Origin: Cladosporium sp. IMV 00045
Lineage: Eukaryota; Ascomycota; Dothideomycetes; Cladosporiales; Cladosporiaceae
Assembly: GCA_001931905.2 (NCBI GenBank)
Contig: MSJI02000735.1
Location: forward strand, 1 to 46,194
DNA: 46,194 nucleotides
Direction of reading: 5' to 3'
Shown piece by piece: positions 1 through 9,889 of the stretch (position 1 is its first letter; the number at the start of each line of letters is the position of its first letter). The notes under the pieces were generated by a model. The model ran no database searches and had not been told where the DNA came from. It was given only the letters and a program-made list of their open reading frames with translations. A program made the translations under genes and the position numbers.

Positions 1-1325
1 TTTAGTAGAATACTGGCGAAGGACACTTCTCTGGTCTTACCGCATTCACCGCACCTTCACACCTTCGAGCATCAACGTGACACAAAGTTGAGAAATTTAG
101 TTGCCACGGTACGCAACGATCTTGCCTGCCTCGATCGATGTCAAGTAATGAGCGTTGAGGTGCCTCAGGAGCGGGAAGAAAGATCAAGGCAAGGTAGAAC
201 CTCTCCTAACCTGTGGCCAACTTGGTCATGGTGGATGTTGTTTGCGCCTTTGGCACTTTGATACTGCTTGTGTCGGTGTGATTTGTTGGCTCATCCTGCG
301 ACTGGCGTCTCTGTTCTCAAACCAGTCGTCTGGCCGGAGACGCAAATCTCCTCTGCGAGACGATTGATCCAGACGTTGCGAGCTGTAGTGAGCATTTCGC
401 CTAGTATGGAGTAGGATTCAATGGTTGCCACTCTGGTATCTTGCCCTCACATTAATCCCGTGGGTAATCCGCGGCAAGATGGGCCACGTTCGTGCATACC
501 TAGTCGATACTCCTCAGTACTCTATATGATACCACTCAGACCACACCTGCGTCGCAGAGAGTCAGACACAATAGAACAAACAGTCCAAGCCAGCCTGACG
601 TGTCTTTCATGCATGCATGCAGCAGATCCGGCACCCGTTCCCTAGCGAGCCTACCAGAAAACAGTAATACTGAATACTCGCTTATTGCCGGGATGGAGGG
701 AGTGGCTTGGTGGTGAGGATGGCGGAAGTGATCCGGGACATTCCTTAATAATACAGCCGAAGAAATCCTTCGAGGCCATGTGGCTGTCGATCGCAGCCGC
801 TAAGCATGCGAGAAGTGGATGACCTTTCGGCACTAACATGCTGCATGCCCGCCGCTTTCGCACTACTGAATACATGTAACTTTCCTTCTGTCGTGGGAAC
901 CGTTGGGTGACATCTGGCCTATGCTTGCTTGCATTGACGCGCGCATCCACCGAGCCGCCATCTGCTCGTCTTGTCATCAATGGCCTGGGCCTCTTAGCTC
1001 TCACTTCTATTCTTGCTCCTCTGCTCTCGTTTCTGCTTCTGCTCTCCCACGTCTTCGAGAGGTGGCCCGCTCAACCGCCCATGTATTATTGCCGATCTGT
1101 TTCTCGCTTACGCACCTCAGTGCTTCATCCTCAAAGCGTTGTTGATTACCAGTAGAAGCATTGAAGCCTCGACATTTGTTAGACCGCACCGACAATACGA
1201 CGGACAGAGTCGCGCGCATGGATAAATACGCACAATCCCAGCCCGAGGACGACAGTGATAATCCAGCCGGACTGACGGTGGACTGGTGACATAAAACCAC
1301 GCGCATCCGCCGGGACGTGGGAATC
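1..1325. other. Gene-free left end and 5' region of the first regulator
   Basis: I find no supported coding region here. The open frames are short, overlap on both strands and match no family I recognise. The last few hundred bases probably hold the promoter and leader of the regulator that starts at 1326. A short ATGC-alternating stretch lies near 610-622. Confidence 0.5.
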
Positions 1326-3086
1326 ATGGCTCAAGAAGCTTGGGCCGAAGAGAAGGCCAATCTGGATATGCTCGATACCACGGATGCGGCAGCTGTAGAG
1401 AAGAGTGCCGTTGCGAAGCTGGAACCTCTCAACGGAGCGCAAACAAAAAGGAAGCGTAGTGAAGATGGCAAAGCGATGGAGAATGTCATGCGGACAGGAT
1501 GTATACCGTGCCTGATCTTAGGCATACCTTGCAATCCCAATAACCGAAGCTGCAAGCTCGCAGCGTCGACGGAATGGGGCGCAAACGGCGAAGAGGGAGG
1601 CCTTCTCAACGGCACCGGAGAAGACATGATATCGCCTAAATCCACCGCTCTCAGCACACTCAGGCTCGATACCAAATGGCGACGCAACTGGCGAGAAAGG
1701 CACTCTCTCATTTTCTTTGCGACTTATAGTGCACCGCAGCTGGCAGGCTTCTTCGAATCTGGTTTCTGGTCTAAATGCATCCAATATTCTTACACGGAGC
1801 CGGTAATCTTGCATGCTGTCTCTGCGATAGGCGCTTTACACGAATCGATCCTCCAAGGTGCTTTTCTGGACGAAAGGAGAAAGGCCCAGGCTGTTGAGTT
1901 TGCTTTGACCCAGTGTAACCGGTCCATTGGCTATTTGACAGGATCGACACAGCAACACCCGACAATTGATGGATCAAGAAAAAATGGCGGCTTGCCTGTG
2001 TCGAAATTGGCGCTGATTGCATGCGTGCTGTTCACCTGCTTCGAATCCATACAGGGTCATTGTGACAGCGCCGTCAAGCACGCCCTTCAAGGCAAGGCTC
2101 TTATGGAAGCTCATTACAAGGAGTCAACACCCGAGGGCCCTAGAACAAAAGAAGAGGACATTGAACTGGTTCGCACTTTGGTCGAGCGCCTAGAAGTACA
2201 AGCTACTGCTCTCGTGGGTAAGGACGCGCGCCCTGTTACCGACAAGACAAGCACTGTCCCTCCTTTGCCAGCGATCGACCATATCTATAACCTCGACCAT
2301 GCCCATACGACCTTACATAGCGCCATGAATAGCAATATGCGGTATACGCAGCGCGCTCACCCCGACGCACCGGCTGATCATTACGCCATAATACATGCAA
2401 AGAAGGCCTTGCGATACGGCCCCTGGTATGCGCAATGGGAGGCCGCTTTCTCCACGTTCCTTGCACAGAACCACAGCTCTCTCACCAACATCGACCGAAA
2501 GCGCGCCATGGTGCTCAAAGCGAACCAAATTGTCGGAACCATGCTGGCCTCAGCCGACCTGCGCGCAGGGCCTGCCGCATTCGACCGCTTCGAGGACGAG
2601 TTCCGCGCCATCGTCAGCCTCTCGCGTGAAGTCCTCGCCGAATTTTCCTGTCCACCCTTACCAACTCTGACGCCGGGAAGTGCAGGCTCGCCCTACTTCT
2701 CCTGCTCGCTCTGGGTCACCGATCCCCTCTGGATGGCCATTTCGCGCTGCCGCAACCCAACTATCCGCCAAGAAGCTTTTGCTCTTCTTCGGCAGAATCC
2801 GCGCCAGGAAGGTATCTGGCACTCGGGCCCGCGGAGTCCAAGCCCTCCTACAGGCCAAGTCGGAGCTAGCAGCACCGAATCCTCCTTGCAAGGGTCATCA
2901 AAATCGCCTTCGCAGAGCGTGTCGAGCGGTTCGTCGCCCAGCTCTAGTACTGGCGATGTGCCGTTGGGCGATGTTCCGAGTTCGGTGTCGCAGGCTGAGG
3001 AGGCGGGTAATATGAGAGCGAGGTCTGACTGGGTGGATTCGATAGCGAATTCGCAAGAGGTTGGGGCTTGTGATTCTGGTGAATGA
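1326..3086 (+). CDS. Zn2Cys6-family fungal regulator with degenerate zinc cluster
   Basis: Intronless, 586 aa. The frame stays open up to a GTG at 1317, but the first ATG is at 1326 in good context (AATCATGGC), so I start there. The body is that of a fungal C6 transcription factor. A conserved helical middle domain begins near residue 120 with HSLIFFATYSAPQLAGFF. The typical C-terminal signature LWVTDPLWMAISRCRNPTIR lies near residues 460-482. At the N-terminus the binuclear cluster is recognisable but broken. C59, C62, C69 and C76 keep the spacing CX2CX6CX6C, yet the basic stretch is replaced by LILGIP and the fifth and sixth cysteines are missing. A possible nuclear signal (KRKR) lies near residue 40. 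After residue 495 the chain turns Ser/Pro-rich and lacks the usual family ending. I infer a regulator that may no longer bind DNA itself. It converges on the next gene with only 72 bp between stop codons. Confidence 0.8.
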   Translation: MAQEAWAEEKANLDMLDTTDAAAVEKSAVAKLEPLNGAQTKRKRSEDGKAMENVMRTGCIPCLILGIPCNPNNRSCKLAASTEWGANGEEGGLLNGTGEDMISPKSTALSTLRLDTKWRRNWRERHSLIFFATYSAPQLAGFFESGFWSKCIQYSYTEPVILHAVSAIGALHESILQGAFLDERRKAQAVEFALTQCNRSIGYLTGSTQQHPTIDGSRKNGGLPVSKLALIACVLFTCFESIQGHCDSAVKHALQGKALMEAHYKESTPEGPRTKEEDIELVRTLVERLEVQATALVGKDARPVTDKTSTVPPLPAIDHIYNLDHAHTTLHSAMNSNMRYTQRAHPDAPADHYAIIHAKKALRYGPWYAQWEAAFSTFLAQNHSSLTNIDRKRAMVLKANQIVGTMLASADLRAGPAAFDRFEDEFRAIVSLSREVLAEFSCPPLPTLTPGSAGSPYFSCSLWVTDPLWMAISRCRNPTIRQEAFALLRQNPRQEGIWHSGPRSPSPPTGQVGASSTESSLQGSSKSPSQSVSSGSSPSSSTGDVPLGDVPSSVSQAEEAGNMRARSDWVDSIANSQEVGACDSGE

Positions 3087-3158
3087 GACCGATTCTGAAG
3101 AGAAGCTGCCGATGTTGATGCGGTGGTTTCCACTGAAACAATTACTCGTCTTTGGATG

Positions 3159-3631
3159 TCATACATCCTCGAATTGCTCCAGGCGAGTCTCACTGCCCCG
3201 AGACACATCTTGAGACCTCACTGAGGAGGCGGCCGTGTCGGATGAGCCATCCGAATCGTCTGACCCGTCTCTGTGACTTTGCAGAGTCGGTCTTCGAGAG
3301 TCGGAAGCGGGCCTAGGTGACGGCTTCTTCTCACCTGGTATCTTCTCACTCGACATGCGTGAAGCCTTGGGCCAGAAAGTCTCCCTCACGACAACACTCG
3401 ACGTGCGGCGAAGGAGGTCGCCGCTAGGTCTCGTTGAGGCTAAGAGCGGTTCGTGGATCGGAAGGTATGGTCTCGAAGCTGCGGTGACTCGCATGAGTAA
3501 CTCGACAATAAGCAAGAGACTCGGGTCAACTTACCGTTTTTCGCTGTCGTGACTGCCACGTACAGCGCTATGGCTGCTAGTACGGTGGCTGCGGTGCCGA
3601 ACACGATTTGGAGGAGGGCGTCGAGGTCCAT
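3159..3631 (-). CDS. Small single-pass membrane protein, function unknown
   Basis: I assemble two exons, 3535-3631 and 3159-3478, joined over a 56-nt intron (GTAAGT donor, CGCAG acceptor, phase 1). The product is 138 aa. It begins MDLDALLQIVFG and has one hydrophobic helix at about residues 5-27, then a hydrophilic tail rich in Ser, Arg and Asp with several RxxS-type sites. The short acidic N-terminus before the helix and the basic residues after it suggest an N-out, C-in orientation, which is inference. There is no cleavable signal sequence or recognised domain. The intact frame across a well-formed intron supports a real gene. I do not recognise a family, and it could be lineage-specific. 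It lies tail to tail with the degenerate regulator. Confidence 0.6.
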
Positions 3632-4935
3632 TGCTTTGGCTATCTTGGATGCTTTGCGTTCAGGGCAATCGAAATCGGCAAGACGATGGCGGTTGAAGAA
3701 CTATTTATCGTCTTGGAGAATGCTGCAGGCTCAGGCAGCAACTACAGCAACGGCAGACAACGCAGACTATCGAATGGTCTTCGTGCGAGCTTGAGATACG
3801 CCGTTCTCCTGGGTCTCGCCGCGTCAGTCTGGGCATATCGATGTGCGTGCGACTGGCAAGACAATCGCATGTGTGCGAGGGCGCCCATCTTTGTGTGGCA
3901 GCAGCAAAGTGCAACAGCGGGAGCGTGGGTGTGTGGAAGCACCAGTTGGGCGACTGTCCACAATTGCATCTTTCGGAGCGCGAACCGCTGTCAAAATCCC
4001 ACTTCACGTATGCGTTTCACAGAACGAGCTCTACCATTCAGTCCACGCAGACACTTGAATCACTACATGAGAGGTCCCTTAAGACAGCATGCTGTGCTCT
4101 AAGAAATCTAGTGCTCGCCGGCTTCGCCGTTGATTCTTGACCAAGCCTCGTCTCTATGGTTAGCGCAGGCACAGCCACATGCCTTTTGCTACCGCAGCAT
4201 TTGACAGCATGTGCGGAAGATGGCGAGTGGCAAAGAATGCATGTGGCTTGGTCTCCGTCTGCGGAAAATTTTGGTACGCCAGGTACGTACATAGTACTGG
4301 GCAGGCAGCACGAGACAACATAACGTCTCACAGCACAGCCACACTTCATCTCAGGAATCAGGTAAATATCATAGATATATGTGAATCGATGTCTTCGTGC
4401 TCTTTGATTTCTAGTATGACCAGTCCTTTGGGTCTAGTCCCTAGGTCACGCAAACTGCAGTCTGCAATTAACCGAGCGAGCCAGGGCGAACCGGTGCCAC
4501 ACGTTCGCATGCTGTGATTTGACCTATTTGCGTACAAACCACCGGTAGTCTGCTCGCGTGTTCATGATAAACATTCAATCACACCCTCCCGCCATCCGGC
4601 AAGTTGAAGGCCGGCGTTTGGGACAGATATCGAGCCCTGTGTATCCCACAGCTGCGGAACGCATTTTGGTTGCGACTGGACGAAAAAAAGGCAACTGGCG
4701 ACTCTTCAACTACGGTCTTGCAGAGATCGCTGGCATACTTCGATGCCAACGATAAGTTCAGCTCGCACCACGCTGCTTCGCGATCGGCCTTTTGGCAAGG
4801 TGGCCTGGCAAGCCAGTAATTGCTTTGCACATCGTTGATAGAATTGCTTTTCATCGCCTGAATCTTGAGCTCGAAAGGCAATTTTCCTGCATATGGTTCA
4901 TTATGTTACTCATCAAGAAGCACTAGAGCAAATGT
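3632..4935. other. Intergenic region, no gene seen
   Basis: This lies between the start of the small membrane protein gene and the stop of the PPR gene, both on the minus strand. Its right part should hold the PPR 3' untranslated region and its left part the promoter of the small gene. The open frames are short, on both strands, without recognisable domains or convincing splice partners. Confidence 0.45.
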
Positions 4936-7458
4936 CTAAGGGGTAACCGTCCTATCAATTTTAACCAACCGCATCCCACTCTCGTCCGTCTCCCAACCAA
5001 TCTTCTCCTTCACAATACTCCAGACCTCCGGATACCTCTCCTCAGCCCACGACTCTACGTCCGCTTGCTTCGTCTGACCAGGGCAAGCATTGAACAAGCT
5101 GCCAAGGAGGTACGCGTCGACATCGAGCTCGCGCTCCTGCTCGGCGTCTTCAAGAGTGGAAATGGCCAAATCGTTATCGCCATTACCAGCCAGAGCGGCG
5201 ACGTACGACGCCCACATGGACTGGTCGAGCTCGACCTTGTTCCTGCGCAGACGGGCCCAGATGCCCTTGGCTTTGAGGTCGCCGAAGGGGGATTTCTCGC
5301 ACGCGCGCAGCGCGATGTGGATGCTGTTGTAAGTGGGTCCCTCGCGCGAGGCGACGATGTCGTCCCAGAATTCCAGGGCGGAGCGGGGCTCGTCGCAGAG
5401 CGTATAGGCGATGATGAGCGCGTTGCGGCAGTACGTCGTCTGGCTGACGTTGTAGTCCAGCTTGAGCTGGTTGTGCACGACTTCGAGGCTTTCCAGGTCG
5501 CCCAGTCTGGCGCAGCCCAGGAAGGCGGAGACGTACGTTTCGATGTCTGGGATGGTGTCTGCGCGCGTGTGGTGGCGCATGTGGTTGAAGACGTTCACGG
5601 CCATGTCGGATCGCTCGTGGGCGAAGAAATTGAGCATGAGCTCGGTGCGCTGCTCGCGTGGCATCTCGTCGAAGATGGTGCGGAGAATCGTGTAGGCATC
5701 CCATGCTCGGGTGGTGCTCGTCTTCGAATCCAGGCAGTAGTCGATGAGATTTCGGCGGATGCTGGCTCGCTCTGCAGACGAGAAGCCGAAGGAGTGGGTG
5801 TTGAGAAGGTCGATTACGTCGTGAATTTCGTCGCGGTTGAGGTGCAGCACGCTCAAAGTCGAGACGGTCAAAGGCTCGAAGTCTGCCTCTCTGTCTGACA
5901 AGTCGGCCACGACACTCATAATTGTCTCGAAGTCGTGACGCTGTGAGGTGCAAAGCGCGACAACAAGCCTGTTAACTGCTGGAACATCCGAGTTTGTGGA
6001 CAGATCTTGACCTTGCAGATGTTTATAAGCAATAAGTGCACCGTCGACGTCGTTCACGCTGAGCCGGTAGTCCATCTGCAGGACATACGTTTCTGCGTCA
6101 GGCTGAATGCCACGATCCCGGCCTAGGGAAATAAACCGTTCAGCCATGTAAGGATCGTTTTGGGAGATCGCATATCGAACAAGAGCGTTGATCGTTGTCG
6201 AGTCCGGCACGCGCCATTCCCTTGGGTGTAACGATTCATTAGACTTCTCCATCACGTCAAGCATACGACCAACTTCGTCGACGCTTTTCTTGGTCCCTGC
6301 GCCCCAAACCAGAACAGAATCCCAGCCGAGTTTCCGGGGGTTCGATGACATGAGATCTTTCACTATTCCATGACCTAGTTCCATGTCGTTAGAAGCCAGG
6401 CACCAGGTAAGCAGCTCGTGAACAGTCTTTGCATAGACAGGGTATGCAGTAGCGCCGAGTTTGTCTCCATTGCCAACCAAGCGCTTGCATTCCCCCCACC
6501 ATTGCCTTACAGCCTTGCCGTCTCGCTTTTTCACGTAGAAACCGAGTACCGTGCGCGTAGCTCGAAACTCAAGTTCGACACCCTTTTCTCTCATGGCCGC
6601 GATTGTGTCGAGGATTTCCTTTTCATTGTTTTCTCTCGAGAATCCAGAAATAATCAGACCCCAAATCTTCTGGGCTTCGCTGACCCCATGCTGACTTTCT
6701 GCTTTTTCCTCTCCGGCGGGCAAGTCGTCTTCTTCGAGACCGGGCTCAGGTGACCGAACTTCTTGCTCCTGCAGCAGTCGCTGCTTGGCTTCTTGCGTCT
6801 TCCCGCTCCATGTCAAAGACGAAATCAATGCATTAAATGCCTTTCTGGCGTCTTTAGGGTGAACTTGTGGGCCAGATAACTCGTCGTATATCAGCCGAGC
6901 GAGGTCCAAATGTGCCTGGCTAAAAGGCTGTTGCATTTCCCTCAGGCATGTCGCAAATCTGCGCAGATCCCTGTCTGCGAGCCCCCGGTCCGTGCTAGTA
7001 CCATTGGCGACCGCCTCCTTCTGCATTCTCAGACAGTACTGTATGCTCTGAATCACGAGCTGAGCGTGCGTGTCCGCTATGGGTGGTGAATGCGCCATAA
7101 CCTTAGCTCTACTATACATCTTGAGCGCGCGGGCAACGTCTTCAACCGGCGGGAGTCTTGCTTGCAATCGCTCCATCTTTGCGTACTCCATCATTTTCTC
7201 GATTCCGGGGTCGTAGTTTGCTTCTTTTGCATCTCTCGGCGCCTTGGGTCTGAACATGCCGCCCAGCCCGAAGAACGTTCGTCTCTGCTGATATCTGCGA
7301 GCTGCTGGCAATGCGCTGTTCCGCGCGAGGTAGACTCTTCTTCCATTGTGAGAGGGCGCTATGGAGCTGTAGCTCTGTCGTCGAAGGCATCCGCAGGAGA
7401 CAATCGGTTCGTTTGCGATAATACGTCGAAAGACCTGGCGCGTGAGGTGGGAAGGCAT
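4936..7458 (-). CDS. Mitochondrial PPR-type protein
   Basis: Intronless, 840 aa, starting at the ATG at 7458. The first 60 residues are rich in Arg, Ser and Ala and almost free of acidic residues (MPSHLTRQVFRRIIANEP, later RRYQQRRTFFG), a typical mitochondrial presequence. From about residue 200 onward the protein consists of degenerate 35-residue helical pairs of the pentatricopeptide type. Examples are KAFNALISSLTWSGKTQEAK, IWGLIISGFSRENNEKEI and TYVSAFLGCARLGDLESLE. Proteins of this kind bind mitochondrial RNA or act in assembly of respiratory complexes. The N-terminal RRTFFG-Pro-Lys style and length recall fungal CIA84-like complex I assembly factors, but I cannot verify that. It diverges from the mitoribosomal gene at 7751, with 292 bp between the start codons, which fits shared control. 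Confidence 0.85.
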   Translation of the reverse strand: MPSHLTRQVFRRIIANEPIVSCGCLRRQSYSSIAPSHNGRRVYLARNSALPAARRYQQRRTFFGLGGMFRPKAPRDAKEANYDPGIEKMMEYAKMERLQARLPPVEDVARALKMYSRAKVMAHSPPIADTHAQLVIQSIQYCLRMQKEAVANGTSTDRGLADRDLRRFATCLREMQQPFSQAHLDLARLIYDELSGPQVHPKDARKAFNALISSLTWSGKTQEAKQRLLQEQEVRSPEPGLEEDDLPAGEEKAESQHGVSEAQKIWGLIISGFSRENNEKEILDTIAAMREKGVELEFRATRTVLGFYVKKRDGKAVRQWWGECKRLVGNGDKLGATAYPVYAKTVHELLTWCLASNDMELGHGIVKDLMSSNPRKLGWDSVLVWGAGTKKSVDEVGRMLDVMEKSNESLHPREWRVPDSTTINALVRYAISQNDPYMAERFISLGRDRGIQPDAETYVLQMDYRLSVNDVDGALIAYKHLQGQDLSTNSDVPAVNRLVVALCTSQRHDFETIMSVVADLSDREADFEPLTVSTLSVLHLNRDEIHDVIDLLNTHSFGFSSAERASIRRNLIDYCLDSKTSTTRAWDAYTILRTIFDEMPREQRTELMLNFFAHERSDMAVNVFNHMRHHTRADTIPDIETYVSAFLGCARLGDLESLEVVHNQLKLDYNVSQTTYCRNALIIAYTLCDEPRSALEFWDDIVASREGPTYNSIHIALRACEKSPFGDLKAKGIWARLRRNKVELDQSMWASYVAALAGNGDNDLAISTLEDAEQERELDVDAYLLGSLFNACPGQTKQADVESWAEERYPEVWSIVKEKIGWETDESGMRLVKIDRTVTP

Positions 7459-7750
7459 TGTGGAACAGCGCGGTGTCTTGGAGGTTGTTATGTAGTAATT
7501 AGGGCCATATACAGGGCGGAATTAGGGGTGAAAGCGAGAAAACGAACAAATAATGTACAGTGAACAAACAAATCACAATATAGCTTCCAATTGACGATGA
7601 AACACCAAGTCTCAGTGGTCAGTCGTCGTGAAGTCCAGTCGGCCTGCGGCCAGCGGAAGCGGGAGTCCGAGCTATCCCCGATCTCGAGATGGGAGACTGG
7701 ACTGGAAGATTGTAGCGAGCAGCTCGATCACACATGTAAACCACATCACC
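7459..7750. promoter_or_regulatory. Shared divergent promoter of two mitochondrial genes
   Basis: Only 292 bp separate the start codons of the PPR gene (minus) and the bS18m gene (plus), so both promoters and leaders must lie here. The left half is A-rich (7530-7585), and the right half is more GC-rich. No clear TATA box is visible. The regulatory role is inferred from gene arrangement. Confidence 0.6.
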
Positions 7751-8613
7751 ATGTCTTTAGAACGGGCAATGACCAGATTATCGCTGCGGCCGGCGAGCAT
7801 ATGCCGTCAATGCCGCCGCACTTTCACCTCCCCTGCCAAACCGAGGCAGCAGCAGTCCGCAACTGGCGCGATCGCTGGTAAGTGAAAGCATGCATACTCA
7901 TCTCGTCGACGGCAACCATGTTGACACGCCTTGTAGAAACCCTCCAGACCTCCCGTGCCGCCACACCCACAGCGACTCTCCAGCGCGAGCAGCCCGGACC
8001 CAATGTCACCACCGATGCGGCACCGATGGCCGGTAGAGACGCCTTCGCATTCGCCCGAACCGCCGTCCGCAACATGGAGAACTCCAAGAGCCGCACGAGA
8101 CAGGAGGAGGAAGCGGCCGCACTGGCGCGCAGCACCGAGCGCAGAGGTCTCGAGAGCCAACAAACGCGCCGCTGGCTCCAGGGCGATGTATACGCTCCCC
8201 GCGACATTGGCGGAGTCGAGCAGGCGAAGTGGAAGAAGTTGAAGGCCAAGGACCGGACACGGTGGGATATCGTGGACCAGCTGAACATCAAACCCATGGA
8301 CCATTACAAGGTACGTTCTGCGAGAGAGAAACTGCAAATTTGAGCCTTCTCTTGCGCCATGTATGGCGAGCAGAGGAAATGCTAACCCCGGCCTTTTGTC
8401 GCAACGCAGAATTTCTCCGTGATGTCCGAGTACGTGACGGACATGGGCAAGATCAGCCACAGGACTCACTCGGGCTTGAGGCATAAGAACCAGCGCAAGA
8501 TGGCCAAAGCCGTGAGGAGAGCGATTGGAATCGGCTTGATCCCTGCTGTCTACAAACACCCCGAAATCCTGAAGGAGGCACCAGAATACCAGAGGCGCAG
8601 GAGAGCGCGTTAG
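7751..8613 (+). CDS. rsm18: Mitochondrial small ribosomal subunit protein bS18m
   Basis: Three exons: 7751-7877, 7937-8310 and 8410-8613, encoding 234 aa. Intron 1 is 59 nt with a GTAAGT donor and TTGTAG acceptor. Intron 2 is 99 nt with a GTACGT donor, a GCTAAC branch site and a CGCAG acceptor. Residues 1-40 are basic and free of acidic residues beyond position 4, as in a mitochondrial presequence. The C-terminal half carries the S18 core: the stretch after PMDHYKNFSVMSEYVTDMGK, then SHRTHSGLRHKNQRKMAKAV, then IGLIPAVYKHPE. This is the RNA-binding fold that sits on the mitoribosomal small-subunit platform. The family is well established and the length matches fungal Rsm18. It is divergent from the PPR gene, which also looks mitochondrial. 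Confidence 0.9.
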
Positions 8614-9073
8614 TCGAGCAAAAATGCTCTTTTGGCGCAAGTGTAGTATTATGGGGGAAATTTGTACACGTTATAGCTGTTTAGCGGCCACGGAAAAGTG
8701 GCTTTGACTTGCAATCACAGGAGAGGATACATTCAAAAGACTGTGATTGAACACAAAAAGGAACATTGATCAAAATATCAAACAGCCTCGAACTCATCAA
8801 ATCATCACAAGTCGACCCTCAACATTCTCAATCCGCTCATCAAGCCTCGCGCGATTCTTCATCAACCAATCTGACAGCCCTAGCACTCGATCGAAACCAT
8901 CATCTCTAGTCCAGAACATCGTCCCATTCGTTATTGATCAAGCACGCATTGCAAACCAAATCTGCTCTCGCAATACCGACTTTGCACATTACAGCCCTCG
9001 GCGACCAGCACGCATCCATCTTAACCTAATCTGCCATCATGTTAGCCCTTACTCCAACTCCCATCCATACTCG
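8614..9073. other. Convergent 3' region between rsm18 and the glycine-zipper gene
   Basis: Both neighbours end into this 460-bp stretch, so it should contain two 3' untranslated regions. It is A/C-rich on the plus strand in its second half. No gene is supported. Confidence 0.45.
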
Positions 9074-9889
9074 TTAAAACTCACCAGAATCACTCCCCGA
9101 CGAAGAACTCGAAGACTTCGACGAGCGACTCCCCCGCCTTGATTTCTTATGATGGTCGTAATCACGATACTTCTTCTCCTTCTTATGTCTCTTCTCCTTC
9201 TTCTCCTTCTTATGGCCCGAGCCATGGTGCTTTTTCTCTTTCTTCAACTTATCCTCCAGCATGCTGCCGGCGATCGCCCCGCCCACGGTCCCCAGGATGC
9301 CGTGGTGCACTTGGTGGCCGGCGAAGCCGCCTGCCGCGCCGCCGGCTAGGGCGCCCATGAGGCCGCGGTCTTCGGTGGTGGGGGGTGGGGCGTTGTAGGG
9401 GTTTGGGTCGTAGGGTTGGGAGTAGGGTTGGTTGTGGTGGCCTTGTGGAGGTGCTAGATGGGGGTCCTGGCGGTAGGGTTCGCCGTAGGCGCCCTGGGGG
9501 CCACTTGACGGTCCATAGCTCGGCTGGGCTGGGTATTGCTGCTGGTCGTCGTAGGCGCCGCCGTAGCGTGGCGGTTGGTGTTCTGGGAAGTTTTGGCTGC
9601 CGTATCCGCCGCTGTAGTGCTGTGGCGGTTGGTCTTGGGGGTATTGCTGGTATGGCTGGTCGTTGGGTCCGTGGTACGATTGAGGATGTTCTTGGTCGCC
9701 GTATGGAGGTCGTTGGTAGCTTTGCTGTGGTGGTTGATTGTAGCCTTGAGGTCCTGGCGATCCGTACTGGCCGTAGTGTTGTTGCTGATCGTTGTATGGA
9801 GGCTGTTGCTGATAGTAGTCCTAGTTTGAGCCTTGGTTGTAGCCGTAGTCGCCTCCTGACGAGGGACCTTGCGGTTGATATCTGGTCAT
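9074..9889 (-). pseudogene. Glycine-zipper, Tyr/Gln-rich protein interrupted by one TAG
   Basis: Read from the ATG at 9889, the frame gives 22 residues and then a TAG at 9821-9823. The same frame then stays open for 248 more codons to a stop at 9074. The upstream and downstream parts have the same Tyr/Gln/Pro/Gly-rich style (NQGSN, stop, DYYQQQPPYND), so they belong to one gene of about 270 codons. The order is a low-complexity QPY-rich half, a glycine zipper (GALAGGAAGGFAGHQ, then GILGTVGGAIAGSMLEDK), a Lys/His-rich segment and a Ser-rich, acidic tail. Such proteins are common in filamentous fungi and of unknown function. No other in-frame ATG occurs before the zipper at 9358. One frame-keeping splice could skip the stop (intron 9754-9867, 114 nt), but its donor GTCCCT is poor and it would remove coding-like sequence. 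A C-to-T change from CAG, stop readthrough or a sequence error would all explain it. Confidence 0.7.

Noticed and set aside
5065..5898. 277-codon open frame antisense to the PPR gene
   Set aside because: It lies wholly inside a strongly supported coding region and has Val/Glu/Ala-biased composition typical of antisense frames.
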